Shown one piece after another: positions 10,620 through 21,519 of a stretch of DNA of 64,000 bases. Position numbers and translations under genes: made by a program. Source of the DNA: Peromyscus leucopus (taxonomy: Eukaryota > Chordata > Mammalia > Rodentia > Cricetidae); NCBI RefSeq assembly GCF_004664715.2, contig NC_051063.1, forward strand, positions 142,558,319-142,622,318, read 5' to 3'. Below the pieces are notes generated by a model that saw only the letters and a list, made by a program, of their open reading frames with translations, searched no databases and was not told the origin of the DNA. The first letter of the stretch is position 1, and each line of letters begins with the position of its first letter.

Positions 10620-12110
10620 CTTCGTGCACGATCACAAATGAATAACCTTTTGTGAGAATTCAATTTGGCATTTCATTATACAGAATAAGTTTGGGTAGAT
10701 TACCAAAATTTAAATACTCTTCCCCCCCCCCACTTTTCTCTCTCACAATAAAACTCAGAGACAACAGAAACTCTTCTTGAAGACTCTTCTCCACCCCAAA
10801 TAAAACAGTTTACTTAAAATATGATTTGACGGATTAATAATTCAGTGGTGAGTAGACCGGGCTGTTTGTCACCGGAATGCCATTAAACAGAGGGCCAATA
10901 ATAAGGACGTAACCATGATGGCTCTGGCTTTGCAACTCTGCGTCTATTCATACCATATAAAATCAATTACTGTAAGTCCCACGGGGCTGTTTTCTGTCAA
11001 TCTACCAGGCAGAATGCATCCTAATGTATGGAGACTGCTACAGAGAAAACTTCCCTCTTAAGCCGGGAAGCCCTTGACCTCACTCCTCAGTGTGAAGATT
11101 CCAGGCTTCATAAATTGCAATTATTTAGAAGCAAGCATGTTTCTGTATTTGAAATCTTTGTGTAAATACACTTCTCAAGTCCTAAACAACAACAAAAGCT
11201 CCTTTCCCTAAATAGCATCTCTATTACTTGTTCAACACTACACAGATTATAACTTTAAATAAACATGATCACTAAACTTCTTAATAAAGACACATTGCCT
11301 TCTTCGCTCCTTACAGAGACATATTTTGAGACCGCACGGGGAGGGCTCGCAGTTCTGAGACATTGTGAGAGTCTCCATTTCTCTTCATCCGTGGTCTGCG
11401 CACATCTCACCCTCCCTGACTTCTTGCAGAATGACTGGAAGCCTTTAGAGGTGACTGGGTCCCAAACTCTCAGATCTCCTCTTGTGCTCTGGGGTGAGGT
11501 CTCGGATGCTCAGGTCTGTCTTACAAGATAATGCGGTTGATTTCCAAAGGGAATCATTGAGCTGCATTTGTAGAGCCGTTGCTAGAAAGAAGCAAACATC
11601 CTCAGAAAATTGCTCCGAGTACATTATTGTTCTTCACGGGATGAGTTTCATTTAGATCCCTCAGCATTTTGTGTCGTCCTTTAGCGGGAGAGCATGAAGC
11701 TAATGGTGCCTTTCTAACAACTGCAGACGAGAAAGCACATTGTCCATAAAATTTTGCAAAGGTTTAAAAAGAAATTTTCTCCTAGATTGCAGCAAAATAT
11801 TTAAAAATATTTATAGGCACTAACAGGAGGTTTGGGTGTAGTATTAATGAAGCGGAACCTAATCCCGGACAATTTTCCATACTGGACGTGGCTATTAAGA
11901 GTTCCTCGGCAGATGCCATTTTCGATGTGATGATTGCGCTTCCTTTTTTGATTTTCCATCTTCATTGTTACAAAATGAAGACTTTTCGCATAGGTTGCCT
12001 GTCACTTTTGAAGCAGGAAGGGGTGATGAATTACGGCGCATTTGCCTCGTCGGGCTTTATCAAGCTCATTAGAGATGATGCATGATTTGAACTTCACAGA
12101 CGGTAAACGG
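10620..12110. promoter_or_regulatory. Candidate conserved non-coding element cluster
   Basis: About 1.5 kb with no recognisable repeat. It keeps many isolated CpGs ('taataaggacgtaacc', 'gtgtcgtcctttagcggg', 'gcctcgtcgggctttatc') and homeodomain-type TAAT/ATTA cores within complex sequence. Open frames of 60-90 codons at 11265-11531 and 11888-12085 are uncapped by splice signals and unrelated to any protein I know. An enhancer cluster is inferred from texture; I cannot see conservation directly. Confidence 0.4.
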
Positions 12111-12477
12111 AGATGCGCGAACCCCCTCTTCCTTATCTCCTCTGTTTACCTCTGGCCTCCTTGTGGATTGCTTGTTGCACAGACTGACCACCGGTTAAGG
12201 AAAAATTCTTGTCTGCAAAACACAAGGCTTGTCTCTTGAGCAGCCCTAGAGTCCAGTTGTGGATTCTCAGAGTCTGGCATTGTCTGCAGACTCTCAGCTC
12301 TGAATGCTTCCTTCTGCTTTCTATTGCGGCATTATCCAAATAGTCCTCGTGCATATCCTCACAAAGATGTGGCCAGAACGGTTACTTTCAATTGTCCAAT
12401 GAGACAAAACTGCAGTAAAAGCCCCCAGTAAGAAAACTCCAGTTTCAAATCTTACAATGTTTCAGAGTCGTGTTACA

Positions 12478-12670
12478 TTGGATCCTCATTTTTTTTTGGG
12501 GGGGGGGCGGTTTTGAGACAGGGTTTCTCTGTGTAGCTTTGCACCTTTCCTGGAGCTCACTTGGTAGCCCAGGCTGGCCTCGAACTCACAGAGATCCGCC
12601 TGGCTCTGCCTCCCGAGTGCTGGGATTAAAGGCGTGCGCCACCAACGCCCGGCCTTGGATCCTCATTTTT
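12478..12670 (-). mobile_element. Young B1 SINE with perfect 16-bp target duplication
   Basis: The B1 body (about 12494-12654) is flanked by identical 16-bp copies of 'ttggatcctcattttt' at 12478-12493 and 12655-12670, so the insertion boundaries are certain. It reads in minus orientation, has a poly-T/poly-G tail complement at the left, and retains CpGs ('ggcgtgcgcc'). Confidence 0.97.
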
Positions 12671-12902
12671 AAAGAAAAAATATTAATAGCTTTAAACTAA
12701 TTTATGCTAAAGAAGCTTAAACTTAGTTTTAAAAAATCCAAAAACACAGAGTTCGAAAATGCATTTGCTCATGACACAGCAAAGGTGACCAGTGTCACTT
12801 CAATTACATTTTTGTTAATAAATCTTTCATTTCTGGCACTCAGGACTGATGAGGATTCACAGTAATAGAACATGGTAGCACTCACATTAAAAAGACAACT
12901 GA

Positions 12903-13068
12903 ACCGAGCCGGGCATTGGTGGCACACGCCTTTAATCCCAACACTCGGGAGGCAGAGGAAGGCGTATCACTGTTAGTTTGAGACCAGCTTGGGCTACAGA
13001 GTGAGTTCCAGGATAGGCTCCAAAGCTACACAGAGAAACCCTGTCTCAAAATACAACAACAAAAAATA
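12903..13068 (+). mobile_element. B1 SINE
   Basis: Starts 'gccgggcattggtggcac', passes 'tttaatcccaacactcggga' and 'ccaaagctacacagagaaac', and ends in an A-rich 'caacaacaaaaaa' tail. Confidence 0.95.
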
Positions 13069-13224
13069 GACAGCCAAATTTCCAGGTGAGGGAGAATAAC
13101 ACATTAACATGATTTCTAAAAGGCTCTCCACTACACTAGATGCTGTTTTAAGTGGTATCTACACTTTTGCTACTGTGATCAATTCACACGCATGAAATAA
13201 ATGCACAAAGAACAGTTATATAGG

Positions 13225-13690
13225 TGTTGTAGAATATTGTTTTAAGGAGTGTTACTTTTGTATACATTGCATTTGTTTAACTCTGTGAAGCTGTGTTACT
13301 TTGCCTGTCTAAAACACCTGATGGTCTAATAAAAAAACTAAATTGCCAATAGTGAGGCAGGAGAAAGAATAGGCAGACTGGCAGGCAGAGAGAATACCTA
13401 GGAGAAATCTGGGGAGAGAGAGGAAGTAGCCAGAGAAGGAGGAGGACTCCAGGGGCCAGCCACCCAGCTACACAGCCAGCCACAGAGTAAAATTTATAGA
13501 AGTAAGAGAATGGGGAAAGCCCAGAGGCAAAGGATAAACAGGATAATTTAAAGTTAAGGAAAGCTAGCAAGAAACAAGCCAAGCTAAGGCCAGGCATTTT
13601 TAATTAAGACTAAGCCTCTGTGTGTGATTTATTTGGGAGCTGAGTGGTGCCCCCCCCCAAAGGAGTAGAAAAAACAACCAACAAATATAT
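13225..13690 (+). mobile_element. Solo ERV-type LTR
   Basis: Begins with TG ('tgttgtagaatattg') and contains 'ggtctaataaa', a purine-rich middle, 'aagaaacaagccaagctaag' and a 'gtgtgatttatttgggagct' plus C-run end. I recognise this layout as a common rodent class II-like LTR. No internal retroviral genes flank it. The right boundary and target duplication could not be fixed. The family name is uncertain. Confidence 0.65.
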
Positions 13691-13931
13691 GTATCTGTAT
13701 GCATCCAAACTCAGGATATATCCATGTATGTGTAGAGAGATTTTTTTGTATTTCCATCACAGATATGTGATTTACATTACTACTGTATGTGTCCAATATT
13801 ATTGCAATGCTTTTCTTTCACTTTAGTTACATCTAAGGCAAAAGATATTAAGTGGTTGTAAACTAAAGTGTATGAGAAAACTTATTTTCAGATGCTTCCA
13901 TGTGTACCTCTTGGCTACCTAAGGACTTCTC

Positions 13932-13980
13932 TAGTAGTAGTAGTAGCAGTAGTAGTAGTTAGTAGTAATAGTAGTAGTAG
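13932..13980. repeat. (TAG)n microsatellite
   Basis: TAG/AGT triplets with a few interruptions, directly at the tail of a B1. Confidence 0.95.
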
Positions 13981-13982
13981 TG

Positions 13983-14129
13983 TTTTTTCAAGACAGGGTT
14001 TCTCTGCGTAGTTTTGGTGCCTGTCCTGGATCTCACTCTGTAGATCAGGCTGGCCTGGAACTCACAGAGATCCGCCTGGCTCTGCCTCCCGAATGCTGGG
14101 ATTAAAGGCATGTGCCACCACCGCCCGGC

Positions 14130-14130
<1 letters not shown>
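13983..14130 (-). mobile_element. B1 SINE (cricetid type)
   Basis: Minus-orientation B1 with 'ttggtgcctgtcctggatct' and the terminal 'ccaccaccgcccggct'. A TAG array lies on one side and an ATT array on the other. Confidence 0.97.

Positions 14131-14166
<36 letters not shown>
14131..14166. repeat. (ATT)n microsatellite
   Basis: Twelve ATT units at the 5' end of the preceding B1, where a SINE tail would not normally seed a repeat. Confidence 0.96.
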
Positions 14167-15112
14167 GCTACTATTACTTGGGATTTTTATTTTGCAAAAT
14201 TTTATAGGCCTTTGGCTCAAACATTAGAATGGCATAAACTAACAGTAACTTTATCCATTCTAAAACAGATTCCATAATCTATTACAAACACATGCAATTG
14301 CCCATATAAAATAACTTTTTATTGCTTGCTAGGTAATTATTACAGGTAGGTTTTCCAAGATTGGAGAAGTATAAATAAGCATGAGATCTGAAGAAAAATG
14401 TAGCTTATGACATTCTGCTCAGTTTTGACAAGCCAACAAACCCCACTTGGGAGGTCTCTTAAGACCAAAGACAAGTCCCTGGAAAGCAGGCATGTGTGCC
14501 CATCAAGTCTCTCTCCATTTTATATATTCTCATATTGTGCTGATTCTTTACACATACTTCTTTACCTTGCAACTAGGTTAGGAAATCTCTGACATCAAGA
14601 GTATAACTCAATGCTCTTCTGCCCAATGATCCTTTCAAAATAGAAGACAAGCATCAAGGACCATTAGCCTCAACCAAACTGCACCGAAGTATTCCATTAC
14701 ACAGATTGGCTAATCCATTTAGTTCTGTTGTCTGTGTAACCAGCCCATTTCTCAATGCAGGTGAGGGCTATCATTTCTCATTTGTGCTGGGGCAAAGGGG
14801 AGGCACCCCAGAGGCACACAAGAGACACCAAGAGATCCACAGCAGGATTCTGAAATTCAGGGTCCCAATGCAATAGAGCAGTCCAGTAAAACTGTTCTTT
14901 CCAAGACACAAGGATCAGTCACCACATGTCTGAAAATGTCCTCACAGAGGAGTGCAACCATCTTGCGTGGATAGAAAGGTGCTTTTAGCTGGGTTGATCA
15001 TTCTGTAAAGCTGTACTTACAAGTCTACTTCCGAATCTTGGTTAAGAGGAATCTCAAATGGCTCCCTTCTTTCAGAATCAGAGTTGTTGAAATATATGCT
15101 CCTAAGAGCAGA
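14167..15112. other. Unique intergenic sequence
   Basis: No repeat or supported frame recognised. Confidence 0.5.
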
Positions 15113-15152
15113 CAAAAAAAAAAAAAAAAAGAAAAAAGAAAAAAAAAGAAAA
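15113..15152. repeat. A-rich tract
   Basis: Poly(A) with occasional G. Confidence 0.9.
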
Positions 15153-15539
15153 CTCTGCAAAGCTAAAGAAGTCTACCTCAAGGCATATAACAAGAGAAGT
15201 TGGTTATATTTGGTCAGTTGGAATGATCTGGTAATACAACCTATTTTTGAAGGCATTATTCTTTAACTTAGTTGAAGAAATTTTGTTTCGGAAATAAGTA
15301 CATAGATTTCTCTGATTTTACCAAATACTGAGAGAGAGAGTTAAATTTCATGCCAAGAACATCATATGGTATTATACCCTCTTTTTTGAAAAAAAATTAA
15401 ATAAATGTTTCCAATTTGGAAACAGAACTTGTAAATTTTAGGAAGTTGAACGTTGGTTGTGCATCCAGATTCTCACTGGGGCACCTGGTACACTTTTCTG
15501 GAGTTTATCATCCTTGGTGTATTGATGCAACTGCTTCTT

Positions 15540-15800
15540 GCATCAAAACACAGAAGACATGCTGTTTAAACGCGGGTGAATCATGATTGCTAGGCTTGAA
15601 ATAAAAAAGCTGAGTTTCACTTTATAAGACGAGTTTGATGGAAGCGCATTAAGCCGGACAGAGAGACGATCTCCTGTAATTGTCGGCAGATTGGCAATCT
15701 GACATATCATTCTGGCAAACTTGAACTTAATTGCTAAAATATGACATCCTAGCAACTACAAGTATGTTCTGGCAATGTCAAGTTATCCCAAACCACATGA
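15540..15800. promoter_or_regulatory. Candidate conserved non-coding element
   Basis: Repeat-free complex sequence with retained CpGs ('aaacgcgggtgaatcatgat', 'ggaagcgcattaagccgg'). It includes a 15-bp perfect inverted repeat around one central G, cagattggcaatctg at 15687-15701, which contains an inverted CCAAT core and an NFI-type TTGGCA half site. Enhancer function is inferred only. Confidence 0.4.
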
Positions 15801-15905
15801 CTTGACTTCTGCCTGAGAATTCAAATTGAAGATTTATCCCAGGTTGAAGCTGGGCCTGGTGCATTCTGTGAGAACTCCATAGACAGGGAAACGGGATATC
15901 GTTAA

Positions 15906-16115
15906 AGCATCGCAGTGCCCCAGGGGTCAATGTCAGATACAATCTAATTTAACATCTTTATTAAGGATCTCGAAGAGGGAGTAAGCCACACATTAATGAA
16001 ATGTGCAAATGATATTAAGCTGGGAGCTGGTGTAACCACCAGTAAGGACAAAGAAATAATAGAAATGCGCCAAAAGAGGTTAAAACTCCTCACAGAAAAT
16101 TATTACATGAAAATC
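15906..16115 (+). pseudogene. Relic of a CR1/L3-type LINE reverse transcriptase
   Basis: The frame starting at 15915 reads VPQGS, the signature of the reverse-transcriptase palm (block 4). After one stop codon at 15945 come FNIFIKDLEEG and TLMKCANDIKLG, the last matching the FADD-T-KLGG catalytic block with F-A-D-D replaced by C-A-N-D. A CR1-like order continues to RL..L.E...MKI, ending at 16115. The spacing from VPQGS to the catalytic block (29 residues) and from KLG to MK (31 residues) equals what I know of CR1, so about 67 codons are without an indel. Catalytic loss (second Asp region changed) and the stop show that it is dead. The exact family (CR1, L3) needs RepeatMasker. Confidence 0.8.
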
Positions 16116-16277
16116 ACCTTCCTGGGATGGATCATTTGGAAGATGAGCGCTGGGAGTCTGAAGTCTCAAAGTTTGGTGTGTTGCAGCCACCTGGGAATCC
16201 AGGAAGGAAAAGAGGGTAACTCTGAGTCAGGATCTAATTTAGACACAAATATTGCGTGTTATGTAAATGCATTTAGC

Positions 16278-16280
<3 letters not shown>
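16116..16280. other. Downstream part of the LINE relic or unique sequence
   Basis: The frame stays open to 16343 but I can no longer match it to CR1. It is bounded at 16281 by a poly(A) of about 28 nt. It may be LINE-derived after a frameshift. Confidence 0.3.

Positions 16281-16308
<28 letters not shown>
16281..16308. repeat. Poly(A) tract
   Basis: About 28 consecutive A following the LINE relic. CR1-type elements do not use poly(A) tails, so it is probably independent. 16310-17070 shows nothing recognised. Confidence 0.9.
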
Positions 16309-16309
<1 letters not shown>

Positions 16310-17070
16310 AGAAAGAGTGCCAACACTAAAAATTTACATATGACCCAGCTCAGTGTAGCAGCTTAGCCAGCACAATCCAGGTAACTATTAAGAAGGACTG
16401 CTCCATAATGCTGTTGACATAGTAATACACTGGCATGGAGCAAAACAAAAGGCCGACTGTGAGATGTGTGCAGACTGGTAGCACATCAGGTCAGGAAGAC
16501 AGGGAAGTTTCCCCTCAGAAACCTTTTCTCAGATCTACCCTAATTTGGAAAAGCAAATGATGTGTTTAAAAGCAAACAACGGGGTGAAATGATTTAGCAG
16601 CCCTGACTGTTTAGTCTCTTCTCTTTCCCAGCATTTCTTTATTCCACCCCTACACCCCAACCAAAACGGTGGCATCAACTCGGAAAACTGATGTTGCCCA
16701 ATAAGATACCCAAAGGCAGTATCTGAGGCTCTTGCAGGCTATAGATATGAAGAGACTTGTGGTTGCTTTTAACTGCTTGAAATCATTCACTCTTCATCAT
16801 GTCTATTCTCACTCCAAGGCCAACAACCTCGGCCACCTTTGGATAACCAGTAGTTTGAAGGAGCATTAAACTGGCTGGTTTCTTGCATTCGGGGACTTCT
16901 GCCTTTCTGCCTTGGGGTTGCTTAGGAACTGCCAGCAGATGAACCACACTAAGTGCTGGGTACAAAGCACAGCACTTTGAGACCTACCTACTGACAGTGT
17001 TCCTGACATCCTTGACTCTGCCCCTTTCTACAATGACTGGTGACTGCCTAAGATAAAGTAGCTTCCCTGA

Positions 17071-17287
17071 AGCCAGAGAGATAGCTCAGCAGTTAAGTGT
17101 ACTTGGTGCTCTTGTACAGGGCCCAGGTTCAGTTCCCAGCAACAAATTTGGCAGCTTACAACCCTCTGTAACTCCAATTCTATGGGTTTGAATACCCTCT
17201 TTCAGTCTCCGTGGGTACCAGGCATATACGTGGTGTACATACAGACATGGAGGTAAAACATTCATACACACAAAATAAAAAGAAAAG
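17071..17287 (+). mobile_element. B3-type SINE
   Basis: Head 'agccagagagatagctcagc', then 'cccaggttcagttcccagca', 'ctgtaactccaa', 'gtaccaggcatatacgtgg' and the 'cacacaaaataaaaag' tail. Confidence 0.9.
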
Positions 17288-17319
17288 TTTAAAGTAGATT
17301 CTAGTTACCTACTAATTCT

Positions 17320-17387
17320 TTTTTTGGTTTTTTTGTTTGTTTGTTTGTTTGGTTGGTTGGTTGTTTGTTTTTTTGTTTTGTTTTGTT
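17320..17387. repeat. (GTTT)n/T-rich tract
   Basis: The tail complement of the following minus-strand B1, expanded into GTTT/GGTT units. Confidence 0.9.
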
Positions 17388-17531
17388 TTTTGAGACAGGG
17401 TTTCTCTGTGTAGTTTTGGTGCCTGTCCTGGATCTCACTCTGTAGACCAAGCTGGCCTCAAACTCACAGAGATCCACCTGGCTCTGCCTCCCGAGTGCCG
17501 GGATTAAAGGCATGCACCACCAATGCCTGGA
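17388..17531 (-). mobile_element. B1 SINE (cricetid type)
   Basis: Contains 'gagacagggtttctctgtgt', 'ttggtgcctgtcctggatct' and 'gtgccgggattaaaggcatg' on the plus strand. Confidence 0.96.
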
Positions 17532-17970
17532 GGATTTTTTTTTTAATTGATCAACCTTTTCGTGGGTTTAGAACTTCTAAATACATTTCAAATTATAGTT
17601 CATTGGTGATTCTCAAGAAACAATGAGTTAGAGCATATTCTTCACAGTACATTAGGGTTTCTTATAGTTGGTTAACTGAAGTAAAGTGTAAAATGGAATT
17701 TCTGTGTAAATCACCCGCAACATCAAGCACAAGGAACGTCACTCCACCCTCACCCAAGTTCATTCCCAAATTAGAAAAAGCTTTCCAAAATGGCTTTTGA
17801 TATTTTACTTTTTCTTAACATACAGTTTGGAAAATATACTGGAAGTCCAACTATGGAAAATTTTTAAATATTTTCTAAGTGATAAAAATGGGATTTCCCC
17901 CTCTCTTTAGAGAAAAGTAAATTCAGATTTCCTAGTTCTTTTTATGAATGTATATGATGTTAAAATTATT

Positions 17971-18140
17971 GGAGCAAGCCAGATGGCTTAGTAGGTAAAG
18001 ACACTGGCTGTGAAAGCTGATGATCTGAATGTTAGCCCTCAGCTTCCACATGATGGAAGGCGAGAACTGACTCCTTCAAGTTGTCTTCCTGCCTCCACGC
18101 ACATGCACACATATGCACAATAAATAAACATATGAAAAAA
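17971..18140 (+). mobile_element. tRNA-derived SINE (B2/B3 group)
   Basis: Runs 'agatggcttagtaggtaaag', 'cttccacatgatggaagg', 'caagttgtcttcctgcctcc' and a 'cacaataaataaac' tail. It is the rodent variant whose middle reads 'gagaactgactcc'. The subfamily name is uncertain. Confidence 0.75.
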
Positions 18141-18904
18141 GAGTGATTGACATCACAATACATGTGAACATTTTAGTACCTGCTGTGTCAGCCCTTCCGT
18201 GTGGAAATGAAGGAAGAAGAAAAGCCAATTCTGGTACTTAAAAATCTTAGGGTTACGTAAAGGAATACTAGCCAACTAATATTTTCATATTGCAGAGCAG
18301 ATCATGTTAACAACACCAGTATGTCCTCCAGCAACACCCCAGAACACAAATTACTTGCTTTTCAAAATTAAGATGCATGTTTTAGAAGTGGCAATATGTT
18401 TTGTTTTGTTTTGTTTTTTAAATGTTAACTTTCAATAAGCATCATGTTTTAAAGTCTGTGCTGATTCCCCTCCTGTGGACACACAGAATAAGTGTTAATT
18501 CCCATCTCTTTAAAATCGGGCATGGATATGTGACCTGTGTTGGTTGGTGAAATGTTAATAGAAACCAACAGTCATAGTTGGGGAAAACTTCCAGTCGCCA
18601 CCCCTTGAATTCTCTCTTACTCTATTGTAGCGAGCCATCGCTGAAGTGCATGCTGGGAAGGGGGAGCTCAGACCTGCCATGAGCTCTGCTGGAGTCAGAA
18701 TTACACCTCCATCATCACAGATGCTGCTACCTAGACATGGTTCACCCGGCAGCCCAACCTTCCCTATCCCAGCTGGTACACTCATTATAAGGAAGGACAA
18801 GCAGCACACTCACTTTGTATAGGAAGCGTTGCCCAGAAAACATTAACTTTAAATAAGCCACTCGCTACATGGTCAAGCTGTGGTTCGAACACACCAAATG
18901 TACG
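18141..18904. other. Unique intergenic sequence
   Basis: Only a (GTTTT)n patch at 18398-18420 stands out. Confidence 0.5.
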
Positions 18905-19082
18905 GAAGGATCCAGGGAGGCAGAGTGTTGGGTGTTCAAGTCACCCGCTGTCAAGCCTCAGCCTGAGTTTAATCCCTGAGACTTCCACGGTAGAGGGAGA
19001 GAGTCAGCTCCCACAAGGTGTCCTTTGACCTACACACTCATGAATAAATTAATAAACAAACAAGTAAATAAATAAATAACAT
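18905..19082 (+). mobile_element. tRNA-derived SINE (B2/B3 group), diverged
   Basis: Same subfamily layout as the copy at 17971: 'gtcaagcctcagcctgagtt', 'gagagagtcagctcccacaa' and 'tcctttgacctacacactc', then a (TAAA)n-like tail. Confidence 0.65.
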
Positions 19083-19840
19083 GATTGGTTAAAATACAGA
19101 CTTTTTTTAAATGGCCACATGTCTGGATTTAAATTTTTAGACTATTTTGAATTGATTTCTTTCCTGACTCAAAAGTCAAGAGCTCCTGTCCAGACAGCTA
19201 TGATTCCAACACCAAGCGTGCCTTCCTCTTCCACCCCACAAGTAGCCTACTGCATTGGTATCCATTCAGACTGGAAAAACTTTTCAGAGCCTCTTACACA
19301 GCGAAATGATTCCTCTAATTTTTCCTGACAGACATTTAAAAGAACTTTTGACAAGGAAAAAGCAAAAAAAGAAAAAAGAAAAAGAAATACAAGTGATCAG
19401 GGACCCATTCTTAAATTTGACTTCATGGTTATAAGCTTGGGTGAAAATAAAAATAAATATGTCTAATCACAGAATGGTTAATCACAGGAAATAAAAAATC
19501 AACACTCTTTTGCATTGAAGATCATTCTCTTGTATCTAATTTGAAGAGATACTTAACAAACAGCATAACAAAGGCTCACTTTCTACTATAATGAGTAATT
19601 GATGTAGACTCAACCACTTTGCCTGATGGATTTCAAAGCAGAAGAGTGGCAGTCACTCACTGCGCCATCATTGAAAAGCTGTGTTATAGATCATTTGATT
19701 TTAAAAAGACAGTTCTATGCTTCTTGAAATGAGAAAACACAGTAGCCATGAAAGAGCATTGTTACAGCTGTTTTCTTGACATCCCCCTGTAGCATTTCAA
19801 AACAACACTGGAGCTCTGAGCCCTAAAACCACATAGGAGA
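19083..19840. other. Unique intergenic sequence
   Basis: An A-rich AAAG tract lies near 19360-19388. Otherwise nothing recognised. Confidence 0.5.
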
Positions 19841-20063
19841 ACTGGGCTTGGTGGGACAGGTCTGTAACTCTGCCTCCATAGGAGGGAGAGGCAGTAAAAT
19901 TGCAAGTTCAAGACCTGCCTGAGCTACAGAGTAAGTTCAAGACCAGCCTGGGCAGCTTACTGAGACTCTGCCTCAAAATAACAAGTTGAAAAGTAGTTCA
20001 CAGTTAGAACAGTCGCTGAGCATGTTCAAGGCCCTGGGATCGAAACCATAGACACACACACAA
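19841..20063 (+). mobile_element. B1-like SINE followed by an ID-like segment
   Basis: 19841-19980 is a degenerate B1 ('gctacagagtaagttcaaga', 'ccagcctgggcagctt', 'actctgcctcaaaata'). 19983-20063 resembles an ID/tRNA head ('gctgagcatgttcaaggccc', 'gggatcgaaacc'). The order B1 then ID is the reverse of a standard B4, so it may be two insertions. Confidence 0.6.
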
Positions 20064-21300
20064 AGACGGTAAATCTTACAGAGGAGATGGCCCAGTGACT
20101 GGTTAGACTGTGTCAGGGAGCTGTCTTCTTGACATCTGAACAGGCCCCTTCCACATACAGACTTCCTAATAATCAGCCCCCGGAAGACATTTTTTTCCAC
20201 AGGGAATATAATACAAGGCCTGTCCTACACTTGATGTCTGAAAACAGAGATCATCGCAGACTCTGTGTACACTGTGTGTACTGTGACAAACATTGTTTTA
20301 TGGAGCAGGCATGACAAGAGATGGACAATAACAACTAAGATACTATGATGAAGTTATACACATTTGTCACCTCATTTCACTCTCCTTAACCTTCTGATAA
20401 TGATACTTAAAGGAAGCACTCTATGGTTCTCTTTAAGGGTTGAAAATTGCCAAGGCCACTACTCTTGTGTTTGAGGCTATATTAAATAAAAGAAGGATTA
20501 CTTGAACACAAGTGAGACAGTCTCATGATAGTTGATCTGATAACTAGGATGACCACTAAGTGATTAACGGGCAGGTAGATACTCCAGGCAAAGCAATGAT
20601 GTGTGCCCCTTGTTGAACACAGTAGAATGATACACAATTGTCTCAGACTATGTAGAAAGGATTCAGCTCAAAATTCACCAATTGTTCCTGTGTGAGATTT
20701 TCCACTTGCTGTTTTCAGGATGCGTTTGGCTCCAGGTAAGCTGAAACTGTTAAAAGTGCAACTTCAGATAAGAGAGCACTCCTTGTCAAGGTGACCTCAT
20801 TCCTTCTCCTTGAGCAGCCTCCAATGCTACTCAGATGCCTGGTGAATAAAGTTCGGATTGCTTAGGCTGCTTCTCTAACACTCACTTTGCTCCCACCCAG
20901 CCAGGAGCATCTCTTGGTCCATGGGGGTTTCCCATGCTCCTTCATGCTGTTTGAGACATGTTTCTTTGGCTTTTTTTTTTTTTTTTTTTCTTCTGCGAGT
21001 GAGCTAGTGAACTCATATGACATCCTTTGTCCACCAGAGTTACTTTTTTGGCGTTTTTTGCTTGCTTGTTTTTGTTTGCTTTTTGACTACATTGGATGCA
21101 TACTGGCTTTAACTACTGTTCTTTGTGATGGACTGGCTACGTGATATTATTTATTTACTAACTCAAGGGTGCAGACTCCACCTCTTTAATAACAGAGAAT
21201 GTGTTTTACTTAATTTCCCATAATGCTCTTCCTATTCAATAACTGCAGTGTCTGACTTATAATTGTGGTCAAATATTTGGCAAAGGAATGAATCAGTGGG
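20064..21300. other. Unique intergenic sequence
   Basis: Apart from poly-T at 20970-20991, no repeat recognised. An AATAAA inside 'gtgaataaagttcgg' at about 20840 is not attached to any visible transcript. Confidence 0.5.
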
Positions 21301-21314
21301 GGAATGGACCAGAT

Positions 21315-21500
21315 CTGTATCCCACTGCTGATTTTACCAGTGACCTGCTGGGTTACCTTAGCCATGTCACCTTACTTCCTGTGTTCCAGATTCCCCATAG
21401 AAGAACGGGGGATAATAATCACTAGAGGGATGCTGTGAGGATTAATGAAACAATTTGTATCAAGCAGTTGGAGCTCCCTGGAAGAAAGGCGCTATGTAAG
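21315..21500 (+). mobile_element. Ancient MIR-like SINE, plus orientation
   Basis: Follows the MIR-type order: 'gctgggttaccttagcca' core, 'gggggataataatcac', 'gctgtgaggattaatgaaac', then 'gaaaggcgctatgtaag', a tail also found in L3/CR1-related SINEs. Confidence 0.75.
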
Positions 21501-21519
21501 AACAAAGTGTGAGCGTAAT

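Noticed and set aside
11888..12239. Open frames in the CpG-retaining block that might be exons
   Set aside because: No convincing splice sites or protein similarity. The sequence fits non-coding conserved DNA better.
13225..13690. Full endogenous retrovirus
   Set aside because: Only LTR-type sequence is present. No gag, pol or env frame and no partner LTR flank it, and no target duplication was fixed.
20835..20850. AATAAA as a transcript end or LTR
   Set aside because: A single hexamer with no attached exon, LTR boundary or GT-rich downstream element that I can support.
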